This document shows positions 7,620 through 17,519 of a stretch of 46,903 nucleotides of DNA, piece after piece. The first letter of the stretch is position 1; every line of letters begins with the position of its first letter. A program made the position numbers and the translations under genes. The stretch is taken from contig CAJTCH010000041.1 of assembly GCA_910574715.1 (NCBI GenBank), positions 1-46,903 on the forward strand, in the 5' to 3' direction. The notes beneath the pieces are model-generated. The model had not been told where the DNA came from, did no database searches, and worked only from the letters and a program-made list of their open reading frames with translations. The stretch is from Lachnospiraceae bacterium (GTDB taxonomy: Bacteria; Bacillota; Clostridia; Lachnospirales; Lachnospiraceae).

Positions 7620-8750
7620 TTATAGTTTATAGAAATTTAAAACTGAATCAATAATATATTTCAGATCTTCTTTAGATATATTATAGTACATCGGCAATCT
7701 AACAAGTCTGTCACTGTCAACGGTCGTATACTCGTCATTACCATGAAAACGTCCAAACTTAAAACCTGCAGGAGCAGAATGAAGCGGAACATAATGAAAC
7801 ACACACCCTATACCTAATTTTCTCATCTCATCAATGAATCGCGTTCTTTCATCTAGACTTTTACATTTTATATAAAACATATGTGCATTGTGTGTACATT
7901 CATCTGGAACATAAGGAAGCTCAATTTGCCCATTTTCCTCCAAGCATTTTAGTTCTTCATAATAAATATTCCATGTTTCCAAACGATTATCATTTATATG
8001 CTCTGCCATCTCAAGTTGTGCCCAAAGATATGCAGCATTTAAATCCGATTGTAAATAACTATCCCCAAAATCAACCCAATTATATTTAGCAACTTGTCCA
8101 CGAAAAAACTGACTTCTATTAGTTCCTTTTTCACGAAGAATTTCAGCCTTTTCTATGTACTTCTCTCTATTAATTAAGATCGCCCCGCCTTCACCCATAG
8201 AATAATTTTTTGTCTCATGAAAAGAAAAGCATCCAAAGTCACCTATTGTACCAAGTGCCTTACCTTTATAAGTACTCATAACACCCTGAGCTGCATCTTC
8301 AACAACCATTAGGCTGTACTTTTTGGCAATTTCCATAATTGTATCCATCTCGCAGGCAACACCAGCATAATGAACCGGTACAATTACTCGCGTATGCTCT
8401 GTTATAGCATCTTCTATCTTCGCTTCATCAATATTCATAGTATCTGGACGAATATCCACAAATACAAGAGTTGCTCCTGCAAGTACAAATGAATTAGCCG
8501 TAGAAGAAAATGTGAAGGAAGGCAAAATAACCTCGTCACCTGGTTTTAAATCACACATAAAAGCTGCCATATCAAGCGCCGAAGATCCGCTTGTTGTAAG
8601 CATAGCCTTTTTCACATTGAATCTTTTTTCTATCCATTCATCACAACGTTGTGTAAATGGTCCATCTCCGCAAATCTTGTGATTATCCACAGCTTCACAC
8701 ATGTATTTGAATTCATTCCCCACAAAAGGTGGTATATTAAAGTGAATCAT
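7620..8750 (-). CDS. wecE: dTDP-4-amino-4,6-dideoxygalactose transaminase (WecE/RffA type)
   Basis: The 376-aa PLP enzyme of the DegT/DnrJ/EryC1 family is very close to WecE/RffA along its length (FNIPPFVGNE...GDGPFTQRC, PGDEVILPSFTFSSTANSFVLAGATLVFVDI..., VPVHYAGVACEMD). The Schiff-base lysine is in FHETKNYSMGEGGA. WecE converts dTDP-4-keto-6-deoxyglucose and glutamate to dTDP-Fuc4N. Its start overlaps the preceding glycosyltransferase by ATGA, and the ATP-grasp gene follows 17 bp later. The dTDP-glucose pathway genes (rmlA/rmlB) are not in the window and must be elsewhere. The symbol is assigned from similarity recognised by eye. Confidence 0.85.
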   Translation of the reverse strand: MIHFNIPPFVGNEFKYMCEAVDNHKICGDGPFTQRCDEWIEKRFNVKKAMLTTSGSSALDMAAFMCDLKPGDEVILPSFTFSSTANSFVLAGATLVFVDIRPDTMNIDEAKIEDAITEHTRVIVPVHYAGVACEMDTIMEIAKKYSLMVVEDAAQGVMSTYKGKALGTIGDFGCFSFHETKNYSMGEGGAILINREKYIEKAEILREKGTNRSQFFRGQVAKYNWVDFGDSYLQSDLNAAYLWAQLEMAEHINDNRLETWNIYYEELKCLEENGQIELPYVPDECTHNAHMFYIKCKSLDERTRFIDEMRKLGIGCVFHYVPLHSAPAGFKFGRFHGNDEYTTVDSDRLVRLPMYYNISKEDLKYIIDSVLNFYKL

Positions 8751-10219
8751 TTATAAGAACTCCTTCTTTTACATTGTATATATATTTTTTTATAAAACGA
8801 ATAAATAAACTCTTTAGGGAAGTAAGGAATTAATTGCATATGCCTCCTATTTCCAATTGGGAAAGCAACATCTTTGTACAAAAAACGCTCTTTAAATTCC
8901 TTACGAAATTGTATCGTATCAATTTTCTTAATATGCTTATAATGGAATTCTGTTCGATGCTCTTCTACCATAAGTTTTATATTTCTTTTATATACCTTTT
9001 CCGTGATTACGCTCCCATCCATAAGTTTTTCACGCTCTTTTAAATACTCATTATCAGACAAAAGCTTATCTACATCTTCCACCAAATCTGAATAAGATTC
9101 ATATTCTATTTTTCTCTTTGACTGATCAATCAAGATACCATCTGCGTCTTTACCATGTTTAAGCGTTATAGGTATTTTCCCTGCCATTGCGGCATATCGC
9201 ATCATTAAACCACCAAACATTGGATAAGTGTTTAAATATAAAGTACACTTCTCCATAATCCTGTAGAAATCTGCTCTTTCAGATATTAAGAATACTCGTC
9301 CCGGAAATTTAGAACTAAGTTTAAGAATCTCGTTCTTATCTCCATCACCAGCATAAAGGAATTTTACATCTGTATGTTTATTTAAAATATGATCAACAAT
9401 TTTGTAATACAGACGATCCACATCGCCCAATGTTTTATATAACTGTCCACCACTAAATATAAATTTTTCATCTGGGTTAAAGGGTAATTCCTGTAAAGGC
9501 AATTCATCTATAAACAAATCTGCATCTAAAAGACACATCTTTTCTTTAGGTATTCCTCGATAAAAGTGTTGTATAGATGCAGAATATTCTCTTCCTCCAC
9601 AGCATATATCAAAGACATTTATACCTAACCAAAAGGCATGATCTGTTAAATCTAACTGATAACGAAAAGTATGATTTTTCAAAGCATTAAAAACAACAAT
9701 CCCTGAAACATCATATGGCTTAGAGTAAAAAAAGGAAACATCAGGAATTTTTTCACAAAAAATTTTTTTTAATTCAGCAATTTGCAAAACATAAGAAGCA
9801 TTTGTATCAAGATATTTCCATTCAACATCATGTTTTTCTAACACTTTTTCCAACATTTTTTGTTTTCTATAAGTTTTCTTCGGAGACACATATATTAATT
9901 TATATCCATTAGAAGCAATAGCTCTACAGGTAACAATTGCAATACCTCTCCTATCCACCCCAAAACCATCATAAAACATGACAATCTTTTTGTTATTACT
10001 ATGACTTTTAGGATTATCTAATTTTACTAACTTTTCTGAAATTTTCAGCAACAGATTTTCAAGTTCATCGTCCTTGTAAACCTGATTATATTTGTAAAGG
10101 ATTTCACTACATGCAGAAACTGCCTGTAATGTCCGTTCTATTTTTCCAATTTCATAACTGCGATTTGCAATGGACTTTAATTTACTTATTTTCTTTTGGG
10201 GATCATATACTTTCTGCAT
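8747..10219 (-). CDS. GT-B fold glycosyltransferase (GT1/GT4-like), atypical
   Basis: The 490-aa protein has a helical N-terminal stretch (about 1-75) before a GT-B core. The core starts near KKIVMFYDGFGVDRRGIAIVTCRAI and has a donor-binding half with KFIFSGGQLYKTLGDVDRLY, VKFLYAGDGDKNEIL, and MFGGLMMRYAAMAGKIPITLKHGKDADGI. This last block is the usual EX7E-like region but without a clear E-x7-E pair. The C-terminal 100 residues are basic with amphipathic stretches and may associate with membrane. It lies between a GT92-like gene and wecE, so it probably adds a sugar to the lipid-linked repeat unit. Donor and acceptor are unknown. Confidence 0.7.
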   Translation of the reverse strand: MQKVYDPQKKISKLKSIANRSYEIGKIERTLQAVSACSEILYKYNQVYKDDELENLLLKISEKLVKLDNPKSHSNNKKIVMFYDGFGVDRRGIAIVTCRAIASNGYKLIYVSPKKTYRKQKMLEKVLEKHDVEWKYLDTNASYVLQIAELKKIFCEKIPDVSFFYSKPYDVSGIVVFNALKNHTFRYQLDLTDHAFWLGINVFDICCGGREYSASIQHFYRGIPKEKMCLLDADLFIDELPLQELPFNPDEKFIFSGGQLYKTLGDVDRLYYKIVDHILNKHTDVKFLYAGDGDKNEILKLSSKFPGRVFLISERADFYRIMEKCTLYLNTYPMFGGLMMRYAAMAGKIPITLKHGKDADGILIDQSKRKIEYESYSDLVEDVDKLLSDNEYLKEREKLMDGSVITEKVYKRNIKLMVEEHRTEFHYKHIKKIDTIQFRKEFKERFLYKDVAFPIGNRRHMQLIPYFPKEFIYSFYKKIYIQCKRRSSYK

Positions 10220-10230
10220 TTCTTCATTCC

Positions 10231-11214
10231 TTAATTATTATCTAAATTCATATTAATTTTTAATTGTGTAATAAATTTAAAGATTTTAAAATCCGCTTCT
10301 GTGCATTGTTCGTCTATACGATACAAGTTCTCCATACTTCTTGGATTATTCTGAAAATAAACATCTGTTTTTTCGTATACTTTTCGATAATAGTCTATGT
10401 AACTTTTTGTAACATAATGGTTAATTTGTATAGAAACTTCTTTATTATGAAGAATATTATGTCCCGAAAAAGAAACTCTTTTTTCACAATTAACAGGCGG
10501 CAGTAATTTATTTTTTTGTTTACACCACAAAATGTGATGCATAATAGAATTCCTTGAATTCTCTTTAGCGTACACATATTCTGTATTATAAAAGCATTTT
10601 CCTATATCATTCATTTTAGGAAATACCATGAAAAACTGTTCAATCATAATCTTATTAGGATCTTGCTTTATAAGACCAGATGTACCGAATACTTTCCAAT
10701 AAATCAATAGAGCAGGAAACTTTTGAAAATTTTCTAAACACTTGTAAATATTCTCATGTTCAATAGGAACCACGAACTCATCTAAATCTATAAACCCCAT
10801 CCAATTCGTTTCTCCTGAATATTGTTCAATGGAATCTTCGTAAGCTGAAATTTGTCTTTGCTTTCCCGGCCATTCAATCAGGGTCACAATACCTTTATTA
10901 ATATATGGATCTAGTATCTCTTTATAGTTGTCAATTGAATCATTATTATATAGATAAAAATGCTCAACACCTACAATTAAATGATATTCTATCCATTCTC
11001 GAAGTACGGAACTCTCATCTTTAAAAATGGCACATATACTTACTTTATATTTCTTATCAGTTATTGTATTTTTTCGATTTAGCAATAAATCAAATGCATA
11101 TTTAGACGCAAGAATAAATTTTGCAAATTTTTTTATCACATTTTCTATAGTTAAATCATATGGTCGATCAAATATAAAATATTTATTTTCTCTAACATAT
11201 TTAATTCTATCCAT
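10231..11214 (-). CDS. GT92/DUF23-like glycosyltransferase
   Basis: The 327-aa GT-A type protein has the signature KVSICAIFKDESSVLREWIEYHLIVGVEHFYLYNND, a metal-binding DxD-like FIDLDEFVVP, and a late QINHYVTKSYIDYYRK block, all characteristic of the GT2-like/GT92 (DUF23) group. It has no obvious membrane segment. It overlaps the end of the flippase gene by 8 bp and is followed 11 bp later by the next glycosyltransferase, so it is part of the same operon. It should transfer one sugar of the repeat unit. Confidence 0.75.
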   Translation of the reverse strand: MDRIKYVRENKYFIFDRPYDLTIENVIKKFAKFILASKYAFDLLLNRKNTITDKKYKVSICAIFKDESSVLREWIEYHLIVGVEHFYLYNNDSIDNYKEILDPYINKGIVTLIEWPGKQRQISAYEDSIEQYSGETNWMGFIDLDEFVVPIEHENIYKCLENFQKFPALLIYWKVFGTSGLIKQDPNKIMIEQFFMVFPKMNDIGKCFYNTEYVYAKENSRNSIMHHILWCKQKNKLLPPVNCEKRVSFSGHNILHNKEVSIQINHYVTKSYIDYYRKVYEKTDVYFQNNPRSMENLYRIDEQCTEADFKIFKFITQLKINMNLDNN

Positions 11215-12523
11215 ACAGTTTTTCCATCTTTCTTATTTCTTTTATAGTTGTAAATACATATGCTGATGTTGATATCACAAGACCGATTATAGAACCTAAA
11301 ATAATTCCATTCAATCCCATATTACATTCACAAGCCAAATAGATAGAAACGGGAACATTCTGAATCGCACTAATTACACAAGCAATTGTTGTAATTCTAA
11401 CCTTGCTTATCCCATGTACAAACGCGGAAAAATTATGAGAAAAAATAAGCAGTCCATAATACGAAGCTGTAAAAATAATCAATCCATCTTGGTAATCAAG
11501 TTCTCGTCCCAAATAAATTCTCATAAATGGTTTAAAAACCCAAATTGCTATACAAATCCCCACTAAAACCAAGCAGTAAAAAGTAAGTGCTTTTCGAAGA
11601 ATTTTCTTAATATATTTAATATCTTTATTAGTATAAGCTGTAGTATATGCCGTCCACAAAGGACTTGTAGCCGCAACAAATAACGCATTAATTATAGAAA
11701 AATACTTATGGCAAAAGCTATATGGAGTGACATCTGCTGCTCCAAAAAATTTCATGATTACCAAATTATCAGTCGCATTCAAAATTAATGCACTAATCTG
11801 CATCACAAATATTTGTATCCCAAATCCCAATATACCTTTTGAATACTTGAAATCTGTCTGTCTTATATCTGGTGACAAAAAACGGAACTTTTTTCTTATA
11901 TATATATAAGCAATATAGTTTTTAACTATTTGCCCAACACCTTCAGCAATGACTACATAAAGTATTAATTGAATTCCATACATTTTATAAATAGCAAGCG
12001 CTAAAATCAATACTATTTTAGAAAGAATTCCAAAGGCATTTGCTAAAGCCGTTTTTTGTACTGCATAAAGAACATTAAAAGAAAGTGAAATAACAAAATT
12101 TATGCAAGCAATTAACACAGCAATTATAAGAATTTGATTAAGTTCCTCATCTGGAATTGAAGCATTTAATAATGTTTCACTGTCAATAAGAGCCATTGCG
12201 ATAACAACAATCAAAAATATAATTATTGAAATTATTGATACTAATACATACGCTGTACTAACCGTTTTTGTTGCCTTTTTATTGTCTTCTTTTGTAGCAT
12301 ACTCTGTTACCTTATTTCTCATTCCATTACCAACGCCAAAATCAAAATAATATATCCATGATATCAATGAAAATACAGAAGCATAGATACCGTACTTTAC
12401 ATCTCCCAGACATCCTAATAATAATGGCCCAGATATAAATGACAGGAAGTATTCAACTATCTTTACACCTACAGAAACAATAGAATTTTTTATAATAATT
12501 TTATCTTCATACTTTTCATCCAT
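11207..12523 (-). CDS. wzx: Polysaccharide flippase (Wzx type)
   Basis: The 438-aa protein consists almost entirely of hydrophobic helices (about 12) of the MATE/polysaccharide-transport superfamily. It begins with the typical KNSIVSVGVKIVEYFLSFISGPLLLGCLG...YGIYASVFSLISWIYYFDFGVGNGMRNKV. Wzx moves undecaprenyl-diphosphate-linked repeat units across the membrane. It is next to a Wzy-like polymerase and no ABC exporter is present, so the locus is Wzx/Wzy-dependent. The ribosome binding site is weak. Confidence 0.85.
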   Translation of the reverse strand: MDEKYEDKIIIKNSIVSVGVKIVEYFLSFISGPLLLGCLGDVKYGIYASVFSLISWIYYFDFGVGNGMRNKVTEYATKEDNKKATKTVSTAYVLVSIISIIIFLIVVIAMALIDSETLLNASIPDEELNQILIIAVLIACINFVISLSFNVLYAVQKTALANAFGILSKIVLILALAIYKMYGIQLILYVVIAEGVGQIVKNYIAYIYIRKKFRFLSPDIRQTDFKYSKGILGFGIQIFVMQISALILNATDNLVIMKFFGAADVTPYSFCHKYFSIINALFVAATSPLWTAYTTAYTNKDIKYIKKILRKALTFYCLVLVGICIAIWVFKPFMRIYLGRELDYQDGLIIFTASYYGLLIFSHNFSAFVHGISKVRITTIACVISAIQNVPVSIYLACECNMGLNGIILGSIIGLVISTSAYVFTTIKEIRKMEKLYG

Positions 12524-12545
12524 AACATGTCACTTTGTTTATTTC

Positions 12546-13907
12546 CTATATAGTCAAAATTCTATTCGATTTTTTCTTAATTGGAATATATTCCATACAA
12601 ACCAGAGAAAACATCAGAAGCATTAATGCTCCTCCAGCGCTTAAGAATTCTCCTTGTAATCCATAGATAAACAAGAAAATCATAGGAATATAATTTATTT
12701 TTTCCTTTTGCCCCGAATAATGATCTATCATTGCTTTTATTAAAAGTATTACAAGAATTATTCCAATGATTCCCCAAACCACCAATATCTCTTGAATATT
12801 ATTATGTGATGGTTTATAGACAATAACATCATCCCTATAGGTTGCTAATCCTGGATAAGATTCCCAAAGATTTCCATATAACTTAGTTATTTGTGAGTTA
12901 TAATTAAAAAGACCTATACCAAATAACATATACTTAACACTACTAAAAAGATGCATTGTATAAAACATAAATATTGCACTTCTGCCTGTTGTGATATCAT
13001 TTGCCTGGAATCTTTGAATTACTGCTTGAATAATCGTTTTAAATAGTGTCCCGCTTAATAACACAGCTATTCCTAGAATCATAATAACACGAAAAAACTT
13101 TTTAGAAGAAACAGATTTTGGTTTCTCCGTAAAAAAAACAAAAAGAATATAAATTACTATAACACCAAGAATAGCAGACTTTGATTGCGACAATAGAATA
13201 AAAATAAATAGTAATAAAGATACTATATAATCACTAGTATATTCTCTTTTTTTATGCCTAATCAATACGAGTCCACAAATTGCGAATGCGCACATAAATC
13301 CCATTGTATTCGGATCAATCAAAGACTGAAAATCAGAAATATCTATTCCTATTTTTCCCAAACGATTCATGGAAGTCAAAGAAAATCCCAGTACAAGTAT
13401 ACTTGCAATTAGATTTAAGAAACATGAAAATAGCGTGCAATATGAAAATGTACGAATCGGTAATCCGTCAGAGTAATCCAATGGTTCACTAAGCATAATT
13501 ACTGTTAATGCGATTAATTCACTAAACTCCTGCAGAAATCCATATACAGTAAGACCAGACATACTAATGTGGGCTAACTCCCAAACCATCATCAATAACA
13601 ACGGAATTACAAGTCTTATATTTAACTTCTTAATTCCTTTCTTTGCAATAAATACAATTATTGCTATTAGAAGTCCATACCTATACTGAAAACTGCCGCT
13701 AAAAGCAATTAAGGAACACATAAAAGACACAATCTCAACAGGGGTTGACAAAACACAAAGCACTACTGAATATATTAAATATATATATATTGGAAGATTG
13801 AATCCTAATACCACTCGAATTAAAGATATCATCCAAAATCCTGTCATTAATACTGCAAACCTTGGATGTCCAAGTTTAAGAGATAATCTATTCGAATCTC
13901 GTATCAT
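12546..13907 (-). CDS. wzy: Polysaccharide polymerase / O-antigen-ligase-like (Wzy)
   Basis: The 453-aa integral membrane protein has about 11-12 predicted helices and one long polar loop in the C-terminal half (around YNSQITKLYGNLWESYPGLATYRDDVIVYKPSHNNIQEIL). The HNN(I)xxEIL motif is typical of O-antigen ligase/polymerase (Wzy_C-like) proteins. Sequence is poorly conserved in this family, so the call rests on topology, the loop motif and the adjacent Wzx. The start at 13907 has AAGGTATGGG upstream. Confidence 0.75.
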   Translation of the reverse strand: MIRDSNRLSLKLGHPRFAVLMTGFWMISLIRVVLGFNLPIYIYLIYSVVLCVLSTPVEIVSFMCSLIAFSGSFQYRYGLLIAIIVFIAKKGIKKLNIRLVIPLLLMMVWELAHISMSGLTVYGFLQEFSELIALTVIMLSEPLDYSDGLPIRTFSYCTLFSCFLNLIASILVLGFSLTSMNRLGKIGIDISDFQSLIDPNTMGFMCAFAICGLVLIRHKKREYTSDYIVSLLLFIFILLSQSKSAILGVIVIYILFVFFTEKPKSVSSKKFFRVIMILGIAVLLSGTLFKTIIQAVIQRFQANDITTGRSAIFMFYTMHLFSSVKYMLFGIGLFNYNSQITKLYGNLWESYPGLATYRDDVIVYKPSHNNIQEILVVWGIIGIILVILLIKAMIDHYSGQKEKINYIPMIFLFIYGLQGEFLSAGGALMLLMFSLVCMEYIPIKKKSNRILTI

Positions 13908-13935
13908 TTTCCCATACCTTACTCATAGAATCACC

Positions 13936-14553
13936 TTACACATTAAACTGACTTATAAGAAAATCAATATTATCTGCTGTTACTTCTGTATAAAACAGAT
14001 CAGAATGATCACCAATCATTTCTTTGCTGATAGATTTAAAACTAAACTGTTGAAGCTTTGTAATAATACTTTTATCAAACCTATATTTTATGACCTTAGC
14101 CGGAACTCCTCCTGCTATCGCATATGGCGGGATATCTGAGGCAACTACTGCTCCTGCTGCAATAACTGCTCCTTGCCTAATATGAACACCAGACAAAACA
14201 GTAACATTAGCACCAATCCATACATCATCTTCCAAAATTATATCTCCTTTACACGTTGCCTCATAATCTTCTCCCAACACTTTTACTTTAAAAGGAAATG
14301 TAGAAATTCGATCCAACGGATGATCAGCTTTCAAAACAAAGAGCACATTTGGTCCAATAGAACAAAAGTCACCGATTTTCACCTGATATCCCTCTCCAAA
14401 CGTTAATATCTTTATTCCACCATATGAATATCTCCCTATCAAAACTGAGGATATCGGAAACAAATCTAAAGGATAGGTAGAATTATTTTTATTAATCTTT
14501 CTCCATTTTCTTTTGAAAATTAAAAGTTTAATCATTCTAATTAATCTCTTCAT
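13936..14553 (-). CDS. CatB-type hexapeptide-repeat O-acetyltransferase
   Basis: The 205-aa left-handed beta-helix acyltransferase has [30 protein letters not shown] (with the catalytic His in the ADHPLD block), then [49 protein letters not shown]. This is the xenobiotic/CatB-like group often found in capsule loci, where it acetylates a sugar hydroxyl from acetyl-CoA. GAGGAATG precedes the ATG at 14553. It lies 28 bp downstream of the WbsX-like gene in the same operon. Confidence 0.85.
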   Translation of the reverse strand: MKRLIRMIKLLIFKRKWRKINKNNSTYPLDLFPISSVLIGRYSYGGIKILTFGEGYQVKIGDFCSIGPNVLFVLKADHPLDRISTFPFKVKVLGEDYEATCKGDIILEDDVWIGANVTVLSGVHIRQGAVIAAGAVVASDIPPYAIAGGVPAKVIKYRFDKSIITKLQQFSFKSISKEMIGDHSDLFYTEVTADNIDFLISQFNV

Positions 14554-14562
14554 CTACATTCC

Positions 14563-15708
14563 TCATTGATCCATTGGAAATTCTCCATTTTCTATAAGTG
14601 CCTTTCTTATGGCTTCTAAATTTCCATATCCATTAAGCTCATCCGGCTCTAAATAACCACCTTCCGCCCATTCATTCCATGCAAACACAAAAATTAGATC
14701 GGTTGGATATTTCGTTTTAACTAATTTAATAAGTTCACTGAAAAATTGATAAAATTTTTCTGTAGTTCTACCTACAAAAAGTTTACCTTTATTCCCCCAT
14801 CGTGGTGTATTATCCCAATCAACAGGCGCACATGGAATACATCGCGGAAATTTTTTAGTTCCTTCAAACACTGTAGCCCAAACGTCATCATAAGATTCTT
14901 TTCTAACACCTTTCGATGTATCCATTTTTCTTTTCAACGAAAAACTGCTAAGTCTAAAATTTTTTTCTATTATTAATTTTAGTCTTCTTAACAATTTATG
15001 GGATGTTGCCGATTTATCTAACATCATCCATGATGTAGTTGGCTGAAACTCAATGCAGTAATCGAACATTGATACATCTTCATTCGGATAGTTAAAAAGA
15101 ACTCCTGTATGCTGAAATGCGTAACAAATACCCGGGAGACCATATTGTATAGCTAATTCATTCCAATAGTCCATCATTTTAGCCCTTGCTGAAATCAATT
15201 CCGGACGATAGATGATAAATAATGGCTTTCCATCCTGCTTAATATATCTACTATCTTTAAAAAACGGAAGCAGGTATTCAAAATGCTCTTTCCATTCTTT
15301 TCTCCCACCATATTTTTGCTCGATGAGAACACGGTCATTTTCATTAACCCATTTATCGGTCCAATGTTCATTAGCCCAGCTTATGCAAAAAGGAAAATCA
15401 ATATCTTTCGTCTGTAGATAATTGTCTACTGGTTTTTCCAATAATTTTTTCCCGTTAAACCAGTAATGATAAAAACAAAATCCATAAATTCCATATTTTT
15501 TTGCCAAACTTACTTGCCACCGCATTACATTTACATCAGATAAATCATAATAATTTTTATTTAATGGAACACGGGGTTGTTGATGTCCTTCAAATAACGG
15601 TTTTGCTTTTTTTACATTTACCCATTCAGTAAACCCATGTCCCCACCACTCATTATTTTCCGGGATTTCATGGAATTGCGGCAAATACAAAGCTATTGTT
15701 TTGATCAT
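14563..15708 (-). CDS. WbsX-type glycosyltransferase (GH99-like domain)
   Basis: The 381-aa protein is recognisable from its opening AIYLPQFH-type block (here IALYLPQFHEIPENNEWWGHGFTEW), GIYGFCFYHYWFNGKKLLEKP and the CISWANEHWT segment. These define the WbsX family found in O-antigen and capsule loci, with a fold like glycoside hydrolase family 99. Its direction, transfer or hydrolysis, is not settled in general. I choose the ATG at 15708, five bases after GGAGGAGG. The ATG at 15723 would itself overlap that ribosome binding site. Confidence 0.85.
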   Translation of the reverse strand: MIKTIALYLPQFHEIPENNEWWGHGFTEWVNVKKAKPLFEGHQQPRVPLNKNYYDLSDVNVMRWQVSLAKKYGIYGFCFYHYWFNGKKLLEKPVDNYLQTKDIDFPFCISWANEHWTDKWVNENDRVLIEQKYGGRKEWKEHFEYLLPFFKDSRYIKQDGKPLFIIYRPELISARAKMMDYWNELAIQYGLPGICYAFQHTGVLFNYPNEDVSMFDYCIEFQPTTSWMMLDKSATSHKLLRRLKLIIEKNFRLSSFSLKRKMDTSKGVRKESYDDVWATVFEGTKKFPRCIPCAPVDWDNTPRWGNKGKLFVGRTTEKFYQFFSELIKLVKTKYPTDLIFVFAWNEWAEGGYLEPDELNGYGNLEAIRKALIENGEFPMDQ

Positions 15709-15724
15709 TGGAACCTCCTCCATA

Positions 15725-16786
15725 TTACTTTATTTCTTTAAGTATACTAATCGTTCGCTTAATTCCACTATATATATCATATTTGGGTTTCCAACCGAGT
15801 TTTTGAAGCTTATTCCCATCTAATCTGGATTTTGTCGCTGTACTATAGCCAGCAGATTCGATAAAATTGGGATCTTCAAAAGTAACTTCTTTTCCATTTA
15901 TATCAGCAATAATGGATGCAAGATCTTTAAGCATAATATCGCTACATTCTTCCGCAATGTTATATGCCTCACCATTTTCTCCACACAACAATATCCATAA
16001 TAATCCTGACACAGAATCTGCAACATATTGATAACTATAGTACTGCGTTCCCGCTGATTTCAGAATAATATTTTCATCTAAGACACCTTTTTTAATGAAC
16101 TGACTAATTGCTTTTGTATCAGACATCAACATTGTCGGACCATAAGAACGTGTAAAGCGCGGGATTACAACATCAAGCCCTTTTTGTGCTTTGTAAGCCT
16201 GACACAGAGCTTCACCACATCTTTTACTTTCCGGGTATCCGGCTCTCATAGTGTTGGAATTGATATATCCACAATATTCTTCATTAAAAAACTCAACATC
16301 ACCACGATTTTCTCCATATATTTCATTAGAAGATGCAAAAGCAAAGCGTTTAGTATTATGGTCAGTTGCGAAATCCAACATATTTTGGACGCCAATGATA
16401 TTGGTAGTTATAGTACCAATAGGATCCGTCGAATACTGTATTGGATGAGTATTAGATGCAAGATGTAGTACATAATCTACGGTGCCTATATCATTCTGAA
16501 TCAATGGAATACTAACATCATATGGGATAAAAATAAGTTTCTGATTATATGCATACTTCGAGAATCTTTTTTTTACCTTCATTTCGTTTCGTCCAAGAAC
16601 ATAAACTGTACAATTAAAATTCTCTGTACTGTTTTTCTCCAGAATAACATCCGTAAAAAAACTACCGATAAGTCCAGTTCCTCCAGAGAGCATGATGCTT
16701 TTATTCTTTAGTTTCTGCCATGGTAGATCAAGTCCTGCAACATAGCAAATATCTTCTAAATAAAGATCGTTGTCGTATAAGTTCAT
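15725..16786 (-). CDS. NAD-dependent epimerase/dehydratase (extended SDR)
   Basis: The 353-aa extended SDR has the dinucleotide loop GGTGLIG near residue 35, LHLASNTHPIQYS, ASSNEIYGE and the catalytic YPESK (Y-x3-K), followed by RFTRSYGPTM. Start ATG at 16786 with AAGGAG. It lies 10 bp downstream of the cytidylyltransferase, and homologs commonly neighbour IspD/TarI-type enzymes. It may therefore act on the alcohol or sugar that becomes CDP-activated. A classical UDP-sugar epimerase/decarboxylase role is the alternative. Confidence 0.8.
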   Translation of the reverse strand: MNLYDNDLYLEDICYVAGLDLPWQKLKNKSIMLSGGTGLIGSFFTDVILEKNSTENFNCTVYVLGRNEMKVKKRFSKYAYNQKLIFIPYDVSIPLIQNDIGTVDYVLHLASNTHPIQYSTDPIGTITTNIIGVQNMLDFATDHNTKRFAFASSNEIYGENRGDVEFFNEEYCGYINSNTMRAGYPESKRCGEALCQAYKAQKGLDVVIPRFTRSYGPTMLMSDTKAISQFIKKGVLDENIILKSAGTQYYSYQYVADSVSGLLWILLCGENGEAYNIAEECSDIMLKDLASIIADINGKEVTFEDPNFIESAGYSTATKSRLDGNKLQKLGWKPKYDIYSGIKRTISILKEIK

Positions 16787-16796
16787 TGAATACTCC

Positions 16797-17513
16797 TTAC
16801 TTTAACCAATTATCTTTATCTGATTTCAAAAAAGCTTTGAACATTTCTAAATCATCCTTTGTGGTCAATTTGATATTTTTATCTGAACCCGCTGCGAAAT
16901 AAAGTCTTACTCCGAGTTCGACCATCATCGTATTGGTGTAATGAGATCCATAAATGCCAATCTCCCTCTCATATGCCTCGTGATACTTGGAATCGAGTAA
17001 ATCAAATCTATATGCTTGCGGAGTCGAAACACGCCGAAGTAATTCCCTTGGAATGAATTTGGTTGTACTAATCTCATCATCAACTACAAAAATCTGTTCA
17101 TTATAAGGGAGAGATGTTACAGCATTTCCATATTGCTGAACTTTAATAATCACATCCGTAAGCACTGTTTCATCAACTAACGGTCTTATTCCATCGTGAA
17201 TAATGATAATGTCCTCATCCGAAGCTTTTCCTTCTAGATTATATACACCATTTCTAATAGATTCTTGACCGGTTTTTCCTCCAGAAACAACCCATCTTAA
17301 TTTAGTAATATTAAATTGTTTTGCATATGCCCAAAGAACATCATGCCATCCATCAATACATACCACTTCAATTGCATCAATCTGCGGATGTTTCTGGAAT
17401 CCTTCTAAGGTATAAAGAAGCACCGGTTTATCATATACATTGATGAATTGTTTGGGAATATCTTGTCCCATCCTTGCGCCAGAACCACCAGCTATAATAA
17501 TCGCGATTGTCAT
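16797..17513 (-). CDS. IspD/TarI-family cytidylyltransferase
   Basis: The 238-aa protein has the nucleotide-binding loop AIIIAGGSGARMGQDIPKQF, the central IIIIHDGIRPLVDE and the C-terminal NIKLTTKDDLEMFK. It belongs to the IspD/TarI superfamily that makes CDP-alcohols such as CDP-methylerythritol or CDP-ribitol. Position in a surface polysaccharide operon beside a CDP-alcohol phosphotransferase favours a polyol-phosphate (ribitol-like) substrate over isoprenoid synthesis. No TarJ-type reductase is adjacent, so the polyol is uncertain. The start ATG at 17513 is preceded by GGAG lying across the end of the upstream gene. Confidence 0.85.
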   Translation of the reverse strand: MTIAIIIAGGSGARMGQDIPKQFINVYDKPVLLYTLEGFQKHPQIDAIEVVCIDGWHDVLWAYAKQFNITKLRWVVSGGKTGQESIRNGVYNLEGKASDEDIIIIHDGIRPLVDETVLTDVIIKVQQYGNAVTSLPYNEQIFVVDDEISTTKFIPRELLRRVSTPQAYRFDLLDSKYHEAYEREIGIYGSHYTNTMMVELGVRLYFAAGSDKNIKLTTKDDLEMFKAFLKSDKDNWLK

Positions 17514-17519
17514 AGTAAA

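Noticed and set aside
16797..17513. Housekeeping ispD of the isoprenoid pathway
   Set aside because: It is embedded in the AT-rich polysaccharide operon, away from ispF and beside a CDP-alcohol transferase, so a polysaccharide role is more likely.
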